A stretch of 24,435 nt of DNA from Crocinitomicaceae bacterium (GTDB lineage Bacteria; Bacteroidota; Bacteroidia; Flavobacteriales_G; Salibacteraceae): assembly GCA_018623405.1 (NCBI GenBank), contig JAAZVO010000005.1, positions 1 through 24,435 on the forward strand, given 5' to 3'. The number at the start of each line of letters is the position of its first letter. Position 1 is the first letter of the stretch. The position numbers were made by a program, and so were the translations under genes. Under the pieces are notes generated by a model, which made no database searches, was not told the origin of the DNA, and saw only the letters and a program-made list of their open reading frames with translations. This document shows positions 16,243-24,284 of the stretch, piece by piece.

Positions 16243-17013
16243 ATGAAATCTAAAAAAGAAATTATAGAAAACTGGTTACCTCGTTACACAGGAATCAACA
16301 AAGAAAATATTACACCTTTTATCATATTAACCAACTTCGATAATTATCTAGATATTTTTATAGAGCAAACCGGAGGAAAAATTATTGATACTCAAAAAGC
16401 TATGCCCTCTGCTATTGGTGATGGTATTACCATGATAAATTTTGGAATGGGAAGTCCAAATGCCGCCACTATTATTGACTTACTTTCAGTAGCTGAGCCT
16501 AAGGCTGTACTTTTTTTAGGAAAATGTGGAGGGTTGAAAAAGAAAAGTCAAATTGGTGATTGGATTTTACCCATTGCTGCCATTAGAGGTGAAGGAACTT
16601 CTCAAGATTACCTTCCTCCTGAGGTACCTGCTTTGCCGGCCTTTAGTCTGCAAAAAGCAATTAGTACAACCATTAGAGATTTTAATTTTGATTATTGGAC
16701 AGGCACGGTTTACACCACTAACAGAAGAGTTTGGGAGCACGACGAAAAATTTAAAAAATACCTAAGAAAAACTAGGTGTATGGCTATTGATATGGAAACA
16801 GCAACACTTTTCATTACCGCTTTTTCAAATGAAATACCATGTGGTGCCTTGCTTTTAGTTTCAGACCAACCCATGATACCTCAAGGAGTAAAAACTGAAC
16901 AAAGCGACAGATATGTTTCAAGTAATTTTGTTGATAAACATGTTAAATTGGGCATTGAATCTTTGAAGCAACTTATGAACAAGGGACTAACCGTAAAACA
17001 TTTGAAATTTTAA
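16243..17013 (+). CDS. amn: AMP nucleosidase, short form (purine nucleoside phosphorylase fold)
   Basis: AMP nucleosidase hydrolyses AMP to adenine and ribose 5-phosphate in purine turnover. The 256 residues have the phosphorylase-superfamily core: FGMGSPNAA (67-75), LGKCGGL (92-98), GEGTS (116-120), the ribose-binding AIDMETATLF (181-190) and the catalytic Asp in SDQP (207-210). E. coli Amn is almost twice as long because of an extra N-terminal domain, which is missing here as in other Bacteroidota proteins annotated this way. A related nucleoside phosphorylase activity cannot be excluded from sequence alone. The stop overlaps the holA start by 1 nt (TAATG). Confidence 0.82.
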   Translation: MKSKKEIIENWLPRYTGINKENITPFIILTNFDNYLDIFIEQTGGKIIDTQKAMPSAIGDGITMINFGMGSPNAATIIDLLSVAEPKAVLFLGKCGGLKKKSQIGDWILPIAAIRGEGTSQDYLPPEVPALPAFSLQKAISTTIRDFNFDYWTGTVYTTNRRVWEHDEKFKKYLRKTRCMAIDMETATLFITAFSNEIPCGALLLVSDQPMIPQGVKTEQSDRYVSSNFVDKHVKLGIESLKQLMNKGLTVKHLKF

Positions 17014-18014
17014 TGAGCACCTTCCCCGTTATTCTTAATGAATTAAAGCAGCAGAAGTATGCTCCTATTTACTTCTTGCATGGCGAAGAACCTTTTTTTA
17101 TTGATAAGGTCTCGAAGTTCATAGAAGACAATGTTTTAGATGAAGCGGAAAAAGGATTCAACCAAACAATTATATATGGCAGAGATGCCAATGTTGATGA
17201 TATAATTTTAAGTGCAAGAAGGCCTCCTATGATGGCTCCATTTCAAGTAATTATTGTAAAGGAGGCGCAACAACTAAAACGAATTGAAGAATTTGAAAAA
17301 TACTTTAACCAACCTTTAGAAACAACCATTTTAGTTATTTGCCATAAGTACAAAAAGGCTGATAAAAGAAAAAAGTACTTAAAATCCGCAATGGCCAAAG
17401 GTGTAGTATTTGAAAGCTCAAAATTATATGAGTCTCAAATTCCCAAGTGGATACACGACTATGTTGCTACCAAAGGAATGAGCATAAATCCTAAATCAAC
17501 AGTTCTACTTTCAGAGTTTTTGGGAAACGACCTTCAAAAAATTTCAAACGAAATTGATAAGCTTAAGCTTATTATTAATGATAATCGTGAAATAACGCCT
17601 GAAATAATTGAAGAAAATATTGGGATAAGTAAAGATTTTAATGTTTTCGAATTACAAAAAGCATTAGCCTTTAAAGATGCGTTCAAGGCATTTCAAATTA
17701 CCAAGTTTTTCGGTGAAAATTCGAAAAATCATCCCATATTTCAAACTTTGCCTGCGCTTGCGAGGTTCTTCAACTTGGTACTTACCATTCAATATTCAAA
17801 AAACAAAAATCCAAAAGAGCTTTCTAGATTAATAGGGGTAAACCCTTTTTTCATGAATGACTATATGCATGCTAGCAGAGCATATTCTGCCATGAAGGTT
17901 ACTGAAATAATTCATGAAATAAAAATTGCAGATTTAAAATCTAAGGGAGTAGATTCTGGATATTTACCGGAAAAAGAAATTCTTAAAGAACTGATATACA
18001 AAATTTTAAACTAA
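17013..18014 (+). CDS. holA: DNA polymerase III subunit delta
   Basis: Delta is the clamp-loader wrench that opens the beta sliding clamp at replication start sites. The 333 residues match the family. The N-terminal motif IYFLHGEEPFFIDK lies at 19-32, RRPPMMAPFQVIIVKEAQQL near 69-88, and a later SEFLGNDLQKISNEIDKLKL is typical of the family's domain III lead-in. The C-terminal helical collar ends LPEKEILKELIYKILN. It sits between amn and the ChaN-like gene with 1-nt TAATG overlaps at both junctions, so it is translated as part of one coupled operon. Confidence 0.94.
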   Translation: MSTFPVILNELKQQKYAPIYFLHGEEPFFIDKVSKFIEDNVLDEAEKGFNQTIIYGRDANVDDIILSARRPPMMAPFQVIIVKEAQQLKRIEEFEKYFNQPLETTILVICHKYKKADKRKKYLKSAMAKGVVFESSKLYESQIPKWIHDYVATKGMSINPKSTVLLSEFLGNDLQKISNEIDKLKLIINDNREITPEIIEENIGISKDFNVFELQKALAFKDAFKAFQITKFFGENSKNHPIFQTLPALARFFNLVLTIQYSKNKNPKELSRLIGVNPFFMNDYMHASRAYSAMKVTEIIHEIKIADLKSKGVDSGYLPEKEILKELIYKILN

Positions 18015-18883
18015 TGAAAAAAGTATTACTATTAATCATTTCAATTTACTTTTCAGCCATTTTAAATGCACAATCTATTGGTAAACCCTATGCTGTTTAT
18101 AGCAATAAAGGTAAGGAGGTTGAATTTGAAAAAATGACCAGGCAACTATCCAAAAACGATGTAATTCTGTTTGGTGAGCTTCATAACAATAGTATGGTGC
18201 ATTGGCTTCAATTACAACTGCTAAAAAGCCTAAAAAGTATGGAAACAAACCTTACGCTTGGTGCGGAAATGTTTGAGGCTGACGATCAACTAAAAATAGA
18301 TGAATATCTTACAGGATATATCAAACAAAGTAACTTTGAGAAAGAAGCTAAGCTTTGGAATAATTACGCAACAGATTACAAGCCGCTTATGGAGTTTGCA
18401 AAAGAAAACAATTGCAATTTTATTGCTACTAACGTACCAAGAAGGTATGCTTCAATTGTTGCCTCAAAGGGACTAGAATATCTGGATAGCCTGCCCGCCT
18501 CATCAAAGCAATATATGGCTCCTCTTCCAATAAGCTTTGGATTGGAAGTTCCAGGATATGAAGAAATGATAACAATGATGGGAGGACACGGTGCTCATGG
18601 AAGCTCAATGAATATTGTAAAAGCACAAGCTCTTAAAGATGCTACTATGGCTCATTTTATTGCTAATAACTTAGAAAGGAAAAAAGTATTTGTACACTTT
18701 AACGGAGATTTCCACTCTAAACAATATGGTGGTATTTATTGGTATTTACAAAACCAAAACGATATTAAAAGTATAGGTTCCATTTCTGTGGTAGAAGCAG
18801 AGAATTTAGATTACCAAGAAGATTATGCTGAATTAGGCGACTTTATTTTGGTAATACCTTCTGATATGACTAAAACATACTAG
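18014..18883 (+). CDS. ChaN/Tiki-like (DUF399) exported protein
   Basis: Exported protein of 289 residues with a signal peptide (MKKVLLLIISIYFSAILNAQ). It carries the ChaN family hallmarks: GELHNN with E55 and H57, NVPRRYAS (140-147), AQALKDATMAHFI (205-217) and HFNGDFHS with H234 (228-235). Campylobacter ChaN is a haem-binding iron-regulated lipoprotein, and the fold is shared with the Tiki proteases of animals. No lipobox Cys is present here, so it is probably soluble in the periplasm. Substrate and haem binding are not established. It is the last gene of the amn-holA operon, and its TAG shares the CTAG at 18880-18883 with the stop of the repaired convergent OmpA gene. Confidence 0.85.
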   Translation: MKKVLLLIISIYFSAILNAQSIGKPYAVYSNKGKEVEFEKMTRQLSKNDVILFGELHNNSMVHWLQLQLLKSLKSMETNLTLGAEMFEADDQLKIDEYLTGYIKQSNFEKEAKLWNNYATDYKPLMEFAKENNCNFIATNVPRRYASIVASKGLEYLDSLPASSKQYMAPLPISFGLEVPGYEEMITMMGGHGAHGSSMNIVKAQALKDATMAHFIANNLERKKVFVHFNGDFHSKQYGGIYWYLQNQNDIKSIGSISVVEAENLDYQEDYAELGDFILVIPSDMTKTY

Positions 18884-18884
18884 T

Positions 18885-19988
18885 TCACATAAACTCTAAC
18901 CTGCACCCTTCTGTTAAAAACTGAATATTCATCATTTTCAACTGAAACAGCAGGTCTTGACTCACCGAAACTTTTGTTTCAATATTGGCAGAAATGCCTT
19001 GTTGTTCCAAATAAGCTTTCACGTTTTCAGCTCTTTTTGCTGAAACAATCATATTTTGTTTAGGAGAGCCTTTTTTATCGGTATGACCATACAACCTGAT
19101 GGTGAATTTTTTTTCAGGATTGTCTTTTGCAAAATCAATTACCGGCTGAATTACTTTTTTACTGTATTCAGTAAGAATAACTGAGTTGAACCCAAAATGA
19201 GCAACTTTTTCGAAAATAAAACTATTAGAGTAATCATCACGGTATTTAACCTTATTTGGAATATTGAAGTTTATAGAGTTTTCTAAAGCCCTTCTATTTA
19301 AATCAGATATGTTAATAGGGCTATCATCAAACTTCTCGGTAACTGAAATGGAGTTTGCACTTGTTTTTTCTACCTTCAAGTTTTCATTGTTTGTTAAGTC
19401 TGCAAGATCTTTCTCGCCTCCTTTTCCAATTGTAGCTCCACCCTCTTGCTCAACTAAATTATTAGCAGTTGCATTATTTTGATTAGCTGTGTTTTCATAG
19501 GCTAATGCTTTTTCACTTAAAAAAGCCTCGGTAGGTAACGAGTCTTTATTTACATCTTGAAAAGTCGCCAAAACATTTTCATCTACAGTTACATCAAACC
19601 CTTTTGAAATTTTATAAATATCAAATTTACCATACCCCTCAGACCTATCGCTTGAGTAATAAGCAAATGTTCTATCGTTTGAAATCCTGTAATTTATTTC
19701 ATCAAACGGAGTATTAATCGGCATATTTAGATTTTCAGGTTCTGTCCATGCCCCATTTCGTTTATGACTAACAAAAACGTCATATCCTCCAATACTAGAA
19801 TGCCCTTTTGAGCTAAAATACAATGTGGTATCATTTGGCATGTAAGGAGATGACTCATCGTCTTCAGTATTTATTGGTGCTCCAATATTTTGCATTTTGC
19901 TCCAAACACCATTTTCGTCTTTAAACGAATAATAGATATCTCTACCACCTTGGGTATCATTTGATCGATTACTTACTAGCAATAGCAT
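18885..19988 (-). CDS. C-terminal fragment of the OmpA-family gene (PD40 units, linker, OmpA domain)
   Basis: This frame opens after the premature TGA. Its first ATG (19986-19988) falls inside a PD40 strand (DDKNMLLLVSNR), so it is not a natural start. Visible are three PD40 units (GGRDIYYSFKDENG, GYDVFVSHKRNGAW, GKFDIYKI), an Asn/Thr/Glu-rich linker, and an OmpA domain with RLYGHTDKKGSPKQN and SAKRAENVKAYLEQQG. The last 28 residues, after IETK, are out of frame compared with the family because of the second deletion. The fragment has no signal peptide, so it is probably not made as a functional protein. Confidence 0.7.
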   Translation of the reverse strand: MLLLVSNRSNDTQGGRDIYYSFKDENGVWSKMQNIGAPINTEDDESSPYMPNDTTLYFSSKGHSSIGGYDVFVSHKRNGAWTEPENLNMPINTPFDEINYRISNDRTFAYYSSDRSEGYGKFDIYKISKGFDVTVDENVLATFQDVNKDSLPTEAFLSEKALAYENTANQNNATANNLVEQEGGATIGKGGEKDLADLTNNENLKVEKTSANSISVTEKFDDSPINISDLNRRALENSINFNIPNKVKYRDDYSNSFIFEKVAHFGFNSVILTEYSKKVIQPVIDFAKDNPEKKFTIRLYGHTDKKGSPKQNMIVSAKRAENVKAYLEQQGISANIETKVSVSQDLLFQLKMMNIQFLTEGCRLEFM

Positions 19989-20068
19989 ATTTTTATCATC
20001 ACTAATGGTAGCACCTGTTACTTGGTTAGTTTGATTGGCAACTTCCTCGCTTAATTCAACGGGTTTTT

Positions 20069-20953
20069 TCAGGCTCCTGTTTCATCTTTTACTAATTCCA
20101 TTATGTGGTTGTTATGATAAATGAATACCATAGATTCATCGTTTGACATAGAAACAGTAGCATCATGTTTTGTTGAATTTTTGAGTTGAAATTCAAAAAC
20201 ATCAGACTGATTTAAGTTGGCTACATCAATAACTTTACCCGAATCGTTAAAATAGGCCACATAAATATCTACGTAATATTGGTCATCATAATACATATCA
20301 CCACCTGTTGTACCTTCTCTTCTTGAGGTAAAAACTAAGGTTTTATTATCTCCAATAAAAAGTGGTGCATAATCAGAATATTCGCTGTTGAGCTTATCTG
20401 AAAGGTTTACAATTTTCACATAACGGTTACCATCAACAAAATACTTGTACACATCACCAGAGCTAGATTCATCTAAAACAGCAACATTTTGACCTTCCAC
20501 CAAATTTTTTCCTTGTTCTGCTTGGTCAATTAAGGTTTCTAAATCATTTCTTAAATCATCTCCTGCTTTTGAGGTGGTTAAAAAAGCTAAACAAGTGGTG
20601 TAAGAAGAAATTGCAAACAGAAAATTACTTTGATAATGGTAAGATTTACCTAAATAATAGAATAATTCATTTGGGGTTTCATCATTCTTGTTTTCAAAAG
20701 CCTTTTCAAAATAGGGTAATGCTCTGCCTTTATCTACCGAGCCTTTAAATACGCAAACACCCATTTCATAATTGTAAACAGGATTGTTTTCATCAAGGGC
20801 TAAAAGTTTTTCATAATTTTGGAAAGCTCCTCTAAAGTTTCCATTATTCATTTGGGTGCGAGCTGTTTCTTGAAGTCCTCTAACAATTTGCTCTTGGGCA
20901 TTTACACCCAAGCTTATCAAAATAACAACAAGCACTAATAGTTTCTTTTTCAT
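20069..20953 (-). CDS. N-terminal fragment of the OmpA-family gene (signal peptide, TPR, first PD40 units)
   Basis: This open frame covers the first 294 residues and ends at a premature TGA. It has a signal peptide ending VNAQ, TPR-like helices (for example NNGNFRGAFQNYEKLLALDE), and two PD40 strands: DYAPLFIGDNKTLVFTSRR and HDATVSMSNDESMVFIYHNN. If the frameshift is real, this would be an exported, truncated propeller without the peptidoglycan anchor. The upstream region (20954-21072) is divergent with the FRG gene, and I saw no convincing promoter on this strand. Confidence 0.75.
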   Translation of the reverse strand: MKKKLLVLVVILISLGVNAQEQIVRGLQETARTQMNNGNFRGAFQNYEKLLALDENNPVYNYEMGVCVFKGSVDKGRALPYFEKAFENKNDETPNELFYYLGKSYHYQSNFLFAISSYTTCLAFLTTSKAGDDLRNDLETLIDQAEQGKNLVEGQNVAVLDESSSGDVYKYFVDGNRYVKIVNLSDKLNSEYSDYAPLFIGDNKTLVFTSRREGTTGGDMYYDDQYYVDIYVAYFNDSGKVIDVANLNQSDVFEFQLKNSTKHDATVSMSNDESMVFIYHNNHIMELVKDETGA

Positions 20954-21072
20954 CAATCGGTTTAGATGATTTTAAAGCTATAAATTTATACTAATCAAAG
21001 TTGTGTAAAAAAAAGCCCTAAAATTCGTTGAATAAACATTTTATTAAGATTAGATTGTAATTTTTGTAGCCT

Positions 21073-21873
21073 ATGGACGCAAACTCAGAAGATATTACAG
21101 TAAATAGTTGGAAAGACTTATGCGATAGGCTTTACGACAACTCTTGGCAGCCAAGTTTAGGGAGGTATCGTGCAAATTTTGCCTTTCGAGGTATAAATGA
21201 TAAAACCCACAGTTTGGTAAGCAGGTTTTCTAGAACCACCGGAAACTTATCGCACCTAGAATACCATTTGCTGAGAAATTTCAGGAAATATGCAGGTGTA
21301 AAATACAAAGATTCACTTACTTCAGATTGGAGAGTGCTTACTTTAGGACAACATTATGGTTTGCCTACTAGGCTTATTGATTGGACCTATTCCCCATTTA
21401 TTGCGGTTCATTTTGCCACTGCTGATGTTGCCAAATACGATAAAGACGGAATTATTTGGAAGGTAGATTTTGTGAAGGTAAATAACCTTTTGCCTGAGCC
21501 TCTAAAAAATGTTTTAGGAGAAATTGGCAGTAATACGTTCACGGTTGAAATGCTTGAAGAAGCTGTACCTAACCTAAAAGACTTTGATAACCTATCTGAA
21601 AATCCGTTGGTTGTATTTTTCGAACCTCCATCAATAGATGATAGAATTGTGAACCAATTTGCATTTTTCTCAGTAGCCTCAAACCCAACATTAAAACTAA
21701 ACGATTGGTTAAAAAGTCATCCGGAAACCTATCAAAAAATAATTATTCCGAGTGAGTTAAAATGGGAAATAAGAGATAAACTAGACCAAGCCAACATAAC
21801 TGAAAGACTACTTTTTCCCGGGTTAGATGGTTTAGCAAAATGGTTAGAGCGACATTACACGCCTAAAAACTAA
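21073..21873 (+). CDS. Stand-alone FRG-domain protein
   Basis: Protein of 266 residues made almost entirely of an FRG domain, named after its FRG motif, here FAFRGINDKTHSLVSRFSR (36-54). The second hallmark is LGQHYGLPTRLIDWTYSP (91-108), followed by FIAVHFA. FRG proteins are widespread, patchily distributed, and often sit near mobile or defence genes. I know of no settled biochemical activity, so none is assigned. There is no signal peptide, so it is probably cytoplasmic. It stands alone: divergent from the OmpA gene (119 nt) and 98 nt upstream of the TonB receptor start, which has its own promoter. The ATG at 21073 is the first in-frame ATG and begins MDANSEDITVNSWKDL, typical for the family. 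Confidence 0.88.
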   Translation: MDANSEDITVNSWKDLCDRLYDNSWQPSLGRYRANFAFRGINDKTHSLVSRFSRTTGNLSHLEYHLLRNFRKYAGVKYKDSLTSDWRVLTLGQHYGLPTRLIDWTYSPFIAVHFATADVAKYDKDGIIWKVDFVKVNNLLPEPLKNVLGEIGSNTFTVEMLEEAVPNLKDFDNLSENPLVVFFEPPSIDDRIVNQFAFFSVASNPTLKLNDWLKSHPETYQKIIIPSELKWEIRDKLDQANITERLLFPGLDGLAKWLERHYTPKN

Positions 21874-21918
21874 CCACTTATTTATTATTGGCATTAACAG
21901 CGCACCAATTTTAAAAGT

Positions 21919-21942
21919 AATTGACCTTGGCAAAGGTTAATT
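21919..21942. promoter_or_regulatory. 24-bp inverted repeat over the receptor promoter, candidate operator
   Basis: AATTGACCTT-GGCA-AAGGTTAATT: the two 10-bp arms pair with a single mismatch around a 4-bp centre. It covers the -33 TTG (21921-21923) and ends 2 bp before the -7 element (21945). This is the classic place for a repressor or dimeric regulator. The binding protein is unknown. Confidence 0.5.
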
Positions 21943-21952
21943 GCTATTTTTG
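21921..21952 (+). promoter_or_regulatory. Bacteroidota-type promoter of the TonB receptor gene
   Basis: TTG (21921-21923), a spacer of 21 nt, then TATTTTTG (21945-21952), a perfect TAnnTTTG match. Transcription would start near 21959, giving a leader of about a dozen nucleotides before the ATG at 21972. Its presence argues that the receptor is transcribed independently of the FRG gene. Confidence 0.65.
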
Positions 21953-21971
21953 GCCTCCTTCAAAAATACGC

Positions 21972-24284
21972 ATGAAGCATTTTCTGGTAGTTTTAGCATT
22001 TTCATTTATTAGCTTTTTCTCAATAGGTCAGTCTGCGATAGTAAAAGGCTTTGTTTACGAAAAAGAAACAGGTAATCCGATAATTTTCACCAATGTTTAC
22101 CTAGAAAATACCTCATACGGTGGGGTTACAGATGTAAACGGATATTTTGCCATAAACAGAATTCCTGCAGGCACCTACAATTTAATGGTAACTTTTTTAG
22201 GCTACGACACCTTGAGGGAAACCATTACGCTTAAAAATGGTGAAATGATGACCAAACAACTTTACCTTCAAAAATCATCTATTGAGTTAGATGAATTTGA
22301 GGTTTCATCAGAAAAGCAGGAAGCACAAACTGAGGTAAAGATGTCGGTGGTAAAAATTACTCCGAAAGAATTAAAACAACTTCCAAGTGTTGGTGGAGAA
22401 GCAGATTTAGCGCAGTACTTACAAGTTTTACCGGGAGTAATATTCACCGGAGACCAAGGAGGGCAATTATACATTCGTGGAGGCTCACCCATCCAAAATA
22501 AAGTTCTTTTAGATGGTATGATTATCTACAACCCTTTTCATTCAATAGGTCTTTTTTCTGTTTTTGAAACCGATATCATTCGAAATGCAGACATATATAC
22601 AGGAGGCTTTAATGCAGAATATGGAGGTAGAATATCTTCAATAATGGATATTACTACCCGAGATGGAAACGCAAAATCTTTTAGTGGAAAAATTGGAATG
22701 AGCACTTTTGGTGCTAAAGCGCTTTTAGAAGGACCACTGAAAAAACCAAAAGAATTGGGTGATCCGTACATCTCATATATACTTTCGGGAAAAACATCCT
22801 ATTTAGATAGAACATCAAAACAACTTTACCAATATGTAGATACAGCCGGACTGCCCTTTAACTTCAACGATTTGTATGGTAAAATTACCTTAAGTGGCGA
22901 CAATGGTTCTAAATTCAATTTATTTGGATTTAATTACAACGATAATGTTAACTATCGCGGCATCGCAGAAATCGGTTGGCAGAACTATGGGGCCGGAGCA
23001 AATTTTGTTTTAGTTCCGCTTTACTCACCCGTGTTGGTAGAAGGTAATTTTTCTTATTCCAATTATGAAATTACCCAACAATCAACAACCATAAATCCTA
23101 GGTCGAGCTCTATTGATGGATTTAATTTAGGCTTAAACTTCACCTACTTTATTTTAGATGATGAAATAAAATATGGAATTGATGTAGTTGGATTGTCTAC
23201 TGATTTTTCATTCTTTAATAGCTTAAACAGAAGAATAGAGCAACAGCAAAACACCACAGAGCTTGCAGGTTATTTAAAGTATAAGTGGAATAGAGGAAAA
23301 ATGGTGTTAGAGCCTAGTTTTAGGGCGCAATACTATGCCTCGTTAGGAACATTTTCTCCTGAACCAAGGCTGGGATTTAAGTACAACATTTCTGATGATT
23401 TAAGATTTAAACTTGCTGGCGGACTTTATTCACAAAACCTAATCAGTGCCAACTCAGATAGAGACGTAGTAAACCTTTTTTATGGCTTTTTAACGGGGCC
23501 TGATAACCTTCAAAACACATTTACAGATGAAAATGGGAATGTAAAAGAGGTTGAACATAAATTGCAAAAATCACAACACCTTATGGGTGGCTTTGAGTTT
23601 GATTTAAATAGACGAATTACATTTAATTTAGAAGGTTACTACAAAAGGTTTTCGCAGTTAACTAACCTAAACAGAAACAAAATTTTCGACGATACAGAAG
23701 ACAACTTTAATCGCCCTGAAATACAACGCAAAGATTTTATTATTGAAACCGGAAATGCTTATGGGGTAGATTTTGTAGCAAAATACGACTACAAAAGAAT
23801 TTACTTTTGGGCTGTATACTCTTTAGGGTTTAACGACCGTTGGGATGGTATCCAAACCTACAGGCCTATATTTGATAGACGGCATAATGTAAACCTAGTT
23901 AGCTCCTATACATTTGGTAAAAATTTAAATTGGGAAATCAACGGAAGGTGGAATTTTGGCTCAGGATTTCCTTTTACTCAAAACCAAGGTTATTACGAAC
24001 TATTCAACTTTGCTGATGGCATTGGTACCGATTATGTTGCCGCCAATGGCGAGTTAGGAATAAGCTATGCTCAACTTAACCAAGGAAGGTTACCCTATTA
24101 CCATAGATTTGATGCCAACTTAAAATACAAAACCTACTATGGCGAAAATGGCGAAGTTGAAGTAAATATTGGAGTTACCAATCTTTATAATCGTGAAAAC
24201 ATATTCTATTACGATAGAATTTCGAATGAAAGAGTAAACCAGTTACCTATTTTACCTTCTTTAGGAGTTAGCTTAAGATTTTAA
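21972..24284 (+). CDS. TonB-dependent outer-membrane receptor with CarboxypepD_reg-like domain
   Basis: Receptor of 770 residues. Signal peptide 1-20 (ending FFSIGQ); carboxypeptidase-regulatory-like beta domain 23-101 (IVKGFVYEKETGNPIIFTNV, DVNGYFAINRIPAGTYNLMV); plug domain about 115-229 (LAQYLQVLPGV, QLYIRGGSPIQNKVLLDGM, FNAEYGGRISSIMDITTRDG); then a 22-strand-type barrel ending in LGVSLRF with a C-terminal aromatic residue for Bam recognition. It would import a ligand across the outer membrane using TonB energy. No SusD partner or substrate enzyme is visible, so it is not a complete polysaccharide locus, and the ligand is unknown. I chose the ATG at 21972 because the signal peptide begins there and the promoter lies just upstream; an in-frame TTG at 21921 lies within that promoter. 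Confidence 0.93.
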   Translation: MKHFLVVLAFSFISFFSIGQSAIVKGFVYEKETGNPIIFTNVYLENTSYGGVTDVNGYFAINRIPAGTYNLMVTFLGYDTLRETITLKNGEMMTKQLYLQKSSIELDEFEVSSEKQEAQTEVKMSVVKITPKELKQLPSVGGEADLAQYLQVLPGVIFTGDQGGQLYIRGGSPIQNKVLLDGMIIYNPFHSIGLFSVFETDIIRNADIYTGGFNAEYGGRISSIMDITTRDGNAKSFSGKIGMSTFGAKALLEGPLKKPKELGDPYISYILSGKTSYLDRTSKQLYQYVDTAGLPFNFNDLYGKITLSGDNGSKFNLFGFNYNDNVNYRGIAEIGWQNYGAGANFVLVPLYSPVLVEGNFSYSNYEITQQSTTINPRSSSIDGFNLGLNFTYFILDDEIKYGIDVVGLSTDFSFFNSLNRRIEQQQNTTELAGYLKYKWNRGKMVLEPSFRAQYYASLGTFSPEPRLGFKYNISDDLRFKLAGGLYSQNLISANSDRDVVNLFYGFLTGPDNLQNTFTDENGNVKEVEHKLQKSQHLMGGFEFDLNRRITFNLEGYYKRFSQLTNLNRNKIFDDTEDNFNRPEIQRKDFIIETGNAYGVDFVAKYDYKRIYFWAVYSLGFNDRWDGIQTYRPIFDRRHNVNLVSSYTFGKNLNWEINGRWNFGSGFPFTQNQGYYELFNFADGIGTDYVAANGELGISYAQLNQGRLPYYHRFDANLKYKTYYGENGEVEVNIGVTNLYNRENIFYYDRISNERVNQLPILPSLGVSLRF

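Larger units (their letters stand above)
18880..20953 (-). pseudogene. TPR-PD40-OmpA outer-membrane-associated protein gene, broken by two frameshifts
   Basis: Read as one gene, this encodes about 691 residues: signal peptide (MKKKLLVLVVILISLGVNAQ), TPR region, PD40 beta-propeller repeats, a low-complexity linker and an OmpA-type peptidoglycan-binding domain. The first break is at about 20069-20071, where GCC TGA interrupts a PD40 motif; adding one G restores GAWKKPVEL, matching NGAWTEPENL and NGVWSKMQNI further along. The second is at about 18972-18975, where one A is missing; adding it restores FGESRPAV and NRRVQVRVYVN, a standard OmpA ending, with a TAG stop at 18880-18882. Such proteins link the outer membrane to peptidoglycan, and the layout resembles T9SS PorE but without a lipobox. 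This is either recent gene loss or two sequence errors. I chose the ATG at 20951-20953 over a TTG one codon upstream. Confidence 0.85.

Noticed and set aside
18965..20075. Programmed ribosomal frameshifting to join the two OmpA-family fragments
   Set aside because: The second site could allow a -1 slip on Lys AAA, but the first (GGA GCC TGA) has no slippery sequence, and two events in one gene are implausible. Deletion or sequence error explains both.
20954..21072. Promoters for the divergent OmpA and FRG genes
   Set aside because: TAATTTTTG before the FRG gene and TAGCTTTA before the OmpA gene resemble the -7 box, but they have wrong internal spacing or no TTG at 17-23 nt, so neither is called.
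21921..21971. Longer TonB receptor starting at TTG 21921
   Set aside because: The 17 extra residues would precede the signal peptide and be encoded by the promoter and palindrome.
21972..24284. SusC-type polysaccharide utilisation locus
   Set aside because: The receptor is about 770 residues, shorter than typical SusC, and no SusD or glycoside hydrolase is nearby.
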